Shown one piece after another: positions 60,491 through 64,000 of a stretch of 64,000 nt of DNA (position 1 is its first letter; each line of letters starts with the position of its first letter). This stretch comes from Ceratotherium simum simum (Eukaryota > Chordata > Mammalia > Perissodactyla > Rhinocerotidae). Both the position numbers and the translations under genes were made by a program. The DNA lies in contig NW_004454197.1 of NCBI RefSeq assembly GCF_000283155.1, positions 19,959,335-20,023,334 on the forward strand. The letters run 5' to 3'. The notes below the pieces were generated by a model. The model saw only the letters and a program-made list of their open reading frames with translations, was not told the origin of the DNA and made no database searches.

Positions 60491-61425
60491 TTCTCAAGTG
60501 GTCTTTCCCTCCATATAAAATTAATCTTAGTCCTTTCCTCAATATACTTTTCTGAAAGTATACAGATATACAGAATTTTTATCTATTGGAAAGAAATTCT
60601 GTAAAATTCCTGGCATGGTTTTCAATGCTGACATTTTATATAATTTCAATAGGAATTGATACAAGCTGGATGGTGAATGTAGTTCTGAAATTGCCATATT
60701 GAACCATAAGTCCTCTCCACAGTTAGTTTTCTCTTCTTAAACTTCAATAGCCCTAAATCTTATTTGCTGTTTAACATGGTAAAAAGTAAATATGATAGAA
60801 TGGCTTGTAATGTGAAGCATTCCAAACCTTCCTTAACCCTAATGCAGGGGAATTACTTTTATCATTTTCTGTGTTTAGTTCTTCCAATACTTACTTTTGT
60901 GACTCCTAATATCATCTGTTCAGTTCCCCAAGAAATAGAGTCTGAGATGGAGATTTATGCAGGAAGTTCATTGGGGAGTGCTCTTGAGATCCACTCCTGT
61001 AAAGCATTGAAAGGAATAGGACGAGAAGTTAAAATATGATGCAGCTGCACCAGAGGCCTTAGCTGATCCCACAGGAAGTTCTGGAGCTGGGATGGTCCTT
61101 CAGAGTCGTCTCAAATTGAGACAAGGGAGGTGGGCCTTTTACATTCTCACTGAACAGTCATTAGATGTGGGTTGCCCAATGGAGGGGGTGGAACCTTGGG
61201 CAAGGCAGTTCCCAGAGCAACAGCAATTAGCAGCGAGCAAAGCAGCTGTAATCCATCTGCAGTCAACACTCCCAGAACTGGGGGAGGCGGTGGTTCCATC
61301 CTGAGGGAAGATCCAGACAGCAGACCCCAGCACCCACCACATTGCTTTAGACCAGTCCACATATTTTTGCCTCATGTTTGTATCGTGGCTTTCTTGTTAC
61401 AGCTTTACAGCATTCTCTTACAGCA
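60491..61425. other. Unassigned DNA, possible unnamed repeat at 60910-61340
   Basis: The 60910-61340 part (AGTCTGAGATGGAGATTTAT, then a GC-rich run) has the feel of a dispersed LTR-like repeat but I cannot confirm it. No gene seen. Confidence 0.35.
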
Positions 61426-61427
61426 TT

Positions 61428-61548
61428 AATGAAGAAGGAGGAGGAGGAGGAGGAGGAAGAGGAGGAGGAGGAAGCGAAGGAGGAGAACAAGGAGGAGAAA
61501 AGAAGAGGAAGAAGTGGAAAAGGAGGAAGAGGAGGAAAAGCACCAATA
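61428..61548 (+). repeat. GGA/GAA-rich simple repeat
   Basis: About 120 bp of GGA and GAA triplets with few interruptions. It creates the Glu-rich, Gly-rich and, on the other strand, Ser/Leu-rich frames in all readings, none of which is a gene. Confidence 0.95.
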
Positions 61549-61872
61549 ACAACAACTGAATGCGTGGATGTGCGCCTTAATAGCTGGGAAAAGGAGAGAC
61601 AAAATCAGGGTAAGGCAATTCCTCATCTTGCCTAGTAAGGAGTTGGTGGATAATATAAAATGCTGAAAAAATGGAAAATAGAATCATAAGTATATTATTT
61701 GGAGTTAAGGATATGACCATCAGAAAAACTAAAAGTAGAATATTCAAATAGGCACATGAGTATGTGACATGTCACATATTGTCTGTTGATAGATGTTCCA
61801 AAGTTCTATGGGAAATGTGGAACTAAGATTTATATAATATAAAAATGGGAGCACTGTGTCAATGGAGAAATT
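61549..61872. other. Unassigned DNA
   Basis: Nothing recognised. Confidence 0.4.
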
Positions 61873-61886
61873 AAACCCAATTGTCA

Positions 61887-62106
61887 CGGGCCGGCTCTGT
61901 GGCTTGGCGGTTGGGTGCGCGCGCTCTGATGCTGGCGGCCCGGGTTCGGATCCCGGGAGCGCCCCGAGGCACCACTTCTCCGTCCAACGCGAGGCCGAGT
62001 CCCACGTACAGCAACTAGAAGGATGTGAACCTATGACATACAACTATCTACTGGGGCTTTGGGGGGAAAAAACTGAATAAATAAAATCTTTAAAAAAAAA
62101 AAAAAA
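61887..62106 (+). mobile_element. ERE SINE, class II, perfect target duplication
   Basis: Head GGGCCGGCTCTGTGGCTTGG, box B GGTTCGGATCC, ACAGCAACTAGAAGGATG, TGGGGCTTTGGGG, then an AATAAA tail and poly(A). Perfect 14-bp duplication AAACCCAATTGTCA at 61873-61886 and 62107-62120. One of the youngest-looking copies. It shares the ACTTCTCCGTCCAACG-type variant with the copy at 42157, so the two belong to one subfamily. Confidence 0.97.
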
Positions 62107-62120
62107 AAACCCAATTGTCA

Positions 62121-63823
62121 ACCAGCTATTGTATCTTTTACAGCAGAATTGCCTTATGGCCAATTAGTTATGTGGCGACAATGTTTGTGGCAAAGATGCT
62201 TATGGTGAAAGTGCCTAGAACCTTTTTACACAATCAGAATTCTGAACAGGCTTTTTATTGTTTTTTACTTTTTAGAGTCAAACTAGAGGCAAAGCGTGGA
62301 AGAACTAACTATGATTACCAAACTGATTGTAAGTATAGATAACCTTGATAACATAAAAGAACTGCATGATATGAGGTGGGGGGAGGGGAACAGGAAGTGT
62401 AAGGATGTGTTGGGACACTTTTTTTTTCTAATTTTCTAGAGTGGGAGATAGACACTGTGTAAAACTATTGGACCACAAAAATTCATTAAAATTTATTTTT
62501 AAAAGAATAAGAAATTAACAAAATTTAAAAGAGGGAAGGAGTTAAGGGTTAAGAGGGAAGGAGTTATGTAAAGAGTTAATTCCTCATCTTTCAAAGACGA
62601 GGAGCCAGGAGATATTTGGTGGACAAGTTGAGAAATATTGATATATTCCTTCAGTTTATGGAGATACCCACAGAGAAACAATATAGAAATGGTTAAGAAA
62701 GCTTTTCTCTGGGGAGTGAACCTAGAGATTGGAGACTTAAAGTTCATTCATGCTTTCCCTACTCCAAATTTTTCACCATATTCATGTATTATACCACTTT
62801 AGTATATTAAAAAAATATTTTCAGCAAAAGCAAAAAGCACACAGAAGAGGAGCATGTAGCTGAGATCCAGTCAAAGAAGGCTTGTGGATGGCACAATGGA
62901 CCCGTGGTTGATGGCCAACTGACTTACTAACTCTATGAACTGGAGGAAATAAATAATCTTTGCTTAGTGAGCCTCAGTAATTTTAATCAGGGTGATTTTT
63001 ATCTATTTCATAGAGATTTTGTGAGAATTAAATAAGACAATGACTGTGAAAGTACTTTATAAAGTCTAAAGCAGTGAACACATATTAGCTAAAATCAAAG
63101 CAGAATATAGAAAAATCATTGATAATCAATGCTATAAATATTCATGTTTTAACTAAGGAACTTGATTTCAGCAATATAATTTGAAGTGTGGAGAAGGATG
63201 AAAGGAAGTTGAACACAACACAATTATGTGTATAAAGGTCTCTTACAGTGCTGCCGTAGGAAACGCAAGGCAGCAGGAGAGGTCAGAACACCCACGGGGG
63301 CAAATGGAGCAGGGCAGGGGCTGGCCCTGTCCTCCTGGGAAGCCTTCGTGGACCTAACTGGAAGTTGTTAACTCACCGCCATGGATTGTCTCTTGAAGAG
63401 TCCAGAAGGCTTCGCTTTGCCACTACCACAACTACTGGGTACTGGGTGATAGAGCTACTACTAGAAGATTATCACAAATCAATTAAATTAAAAATCAACA
63501 TCAGTTCATTTGGAGCCTACTTACATGCGAGACTGGCTATATTAAGTGATAAATTATGCAAATCCAACCATAGTAAATAGTTAACAGTTGTGGTACTTCC
63601 CTCTAGAAGTTCACATTCTAGTTGGCGAGGATGAGAAATACACAGTTACCTTCTAATATAAGGAGTTTTATAATAACTGACAAGTTATTTACATAGGAAG
63701 AACATCAGGACTTTTAAGGAAAGAGAAATCACCAGGAGATGAGCTGCTCATGGAAAGCTTTTGAGATGCAGCAGAACTTAACCTATGTTTTGTTAGCCAA
63801 GGGAATAAAAGAGGTGAAGAAGA
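62121..63823. other. Unassigned DNA, MIR-like antisense trace at 62930-63095
   Basis: GAGCCTCAGTAATTTTAATC, AGATTTTGTGAGAATTAAAT and AAGACAATGACTGTGAAAGT resemble a decayed antisense MIR. No gene seen. Confidence 0.45.
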
Positions 63824-64000
63824 GGGCCGGCCCTGTGGCTTAGTGGTTAAGTGTGCGTGCTCTGCTGCTGGCGGCCCGGGTTCGGATCCCGGGCACACAC
63901 CGATGCACCGCTTCTCCGGCCATGCTGAGGCCACGTCCCACATACAGCAACTAGCAGGATGTGCAACTATGACATACAACTATCTACTGGGGCTTTGGGG
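63824..64000 (+). mobile_element. ERE SINE, class II, cut by the window end
   Basis: Intact head GGGCCGGCCCTGTGGCTTAG, GTGGTTAAGTG, box B GGTTCGGATCC, ACAGCAACTAGCAGGATG and TGGGGCTTTGGGG at the last base. The tail and right duplication lie outside the window. Confidence 0.96.

Noticed and set aside
61374..61635. Glu-, Gly- and Ser/Leu-rich frames
   Set aside because: They are translations of the GGA/GAA simple repeat in several frames.
63256..63370. Exon-like segment after TCTCTTACAG, open for about 40 codons
   Set aside because: One acceptor-like site with no good donor or partner exon; an unexceptional chance event.
63824..64000. tRNA gene on the basis of box A and box B
   Set aside because: The boxes belong to an ERE SINE derived from tRNA-Ser; no complete cloverleaf with a 3' acceptor arm is formed.
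1..64000. CRISPR arrays, operons, phage or other prokaryotic systems, or a novel defence-like system
   Set aside because: No regularly spaced repeats, no dense gene packing and no ribosome-binding sites. The window is repeat-rich mammalian DNA.

Overview
This is a mammalian nuclear DNA window, almost certainly from a perissodactyl and most probably an equid (horse, donkey or zebra). The main evidence is twelve copies of the equine repetitive element (ERE), a tRNA-Ser-derived SINE of odd-toed ungulates. Its head carries GGCTTAGCGGTTAAGTGC (box A region) and GGTTCGGATCC (box B region). Seven or more LINE-1 segments, MIR, L2, MER5A, Tigger, MLT1 and ERVL remnants also fit a eutherian genome. There are no bacterial features. 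I found no intact protein-coding gene. The longest open frames are mostly chance or lie on the antisense strand of repeats.

Layout. 1-7.7 kb: mostly unassigned AT-rich DNA, with a 5'-truncated L1 (3.0-3.7 kb) that may carry a transduced 3' flank, and an antisense LTR-like block near 4.7 kb. 7.7-13.1 kb: four EREs, a MER5A and a hAT-type fragment. 14.5-16.0 kb: a decayed hAT transposase-like pseudogene. 16.6-20.7 kb: an old L1 ORF2 and 3' end holding two nested EREs. 20.7-24.4 kb: the most GC-rich and repeat-poor block, where I can string together four phase-compatible candidate exons on the minus strand (21.5-23.1 kb). 26.0-30.85 kb: an antisense L1 split by a Tigger element with a broken DDE transposase. 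30.86-32.8 kb: an MLT1 LTR piece and ERVL pol remnants. 32.8-38.8 kb: antisense L1-derived DNA, a solo LTR and a MIR. 39.8-42.4 kb: two EREs. 42.7-48.5 kb: the largest L1, with its ORF1-containing 5' part inverted (twin-priming type) and a solo LTR inside the inversion. 49.2-51.9 kb: ERE, MIR, MER5A with a perfect 8-bp target duplication, an L1M 3' end, a GGAA microsatellite and an MLT1 piece. 52-64 kb: largely unassigned, with MLT1, MIR, L2, a GA-rich tract and two class-II EREs, the last cut by the window end.

How it fits together. The elements give a relative history. Old L1, MIR, Tigger, hAT and ERVL/MLT1 pieces were split by later insertions. The EREs are the youngest layer: several have perfect 14-15 bp target-site duplications, and they sit inside older L1s. 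The window looks like intergenic or intronic DNA. I see no previously undescribed biological system. The items most worth checking are the minus-strand exon series, the possible L1 3' transduction, the inverted L1 and a composite ERE.
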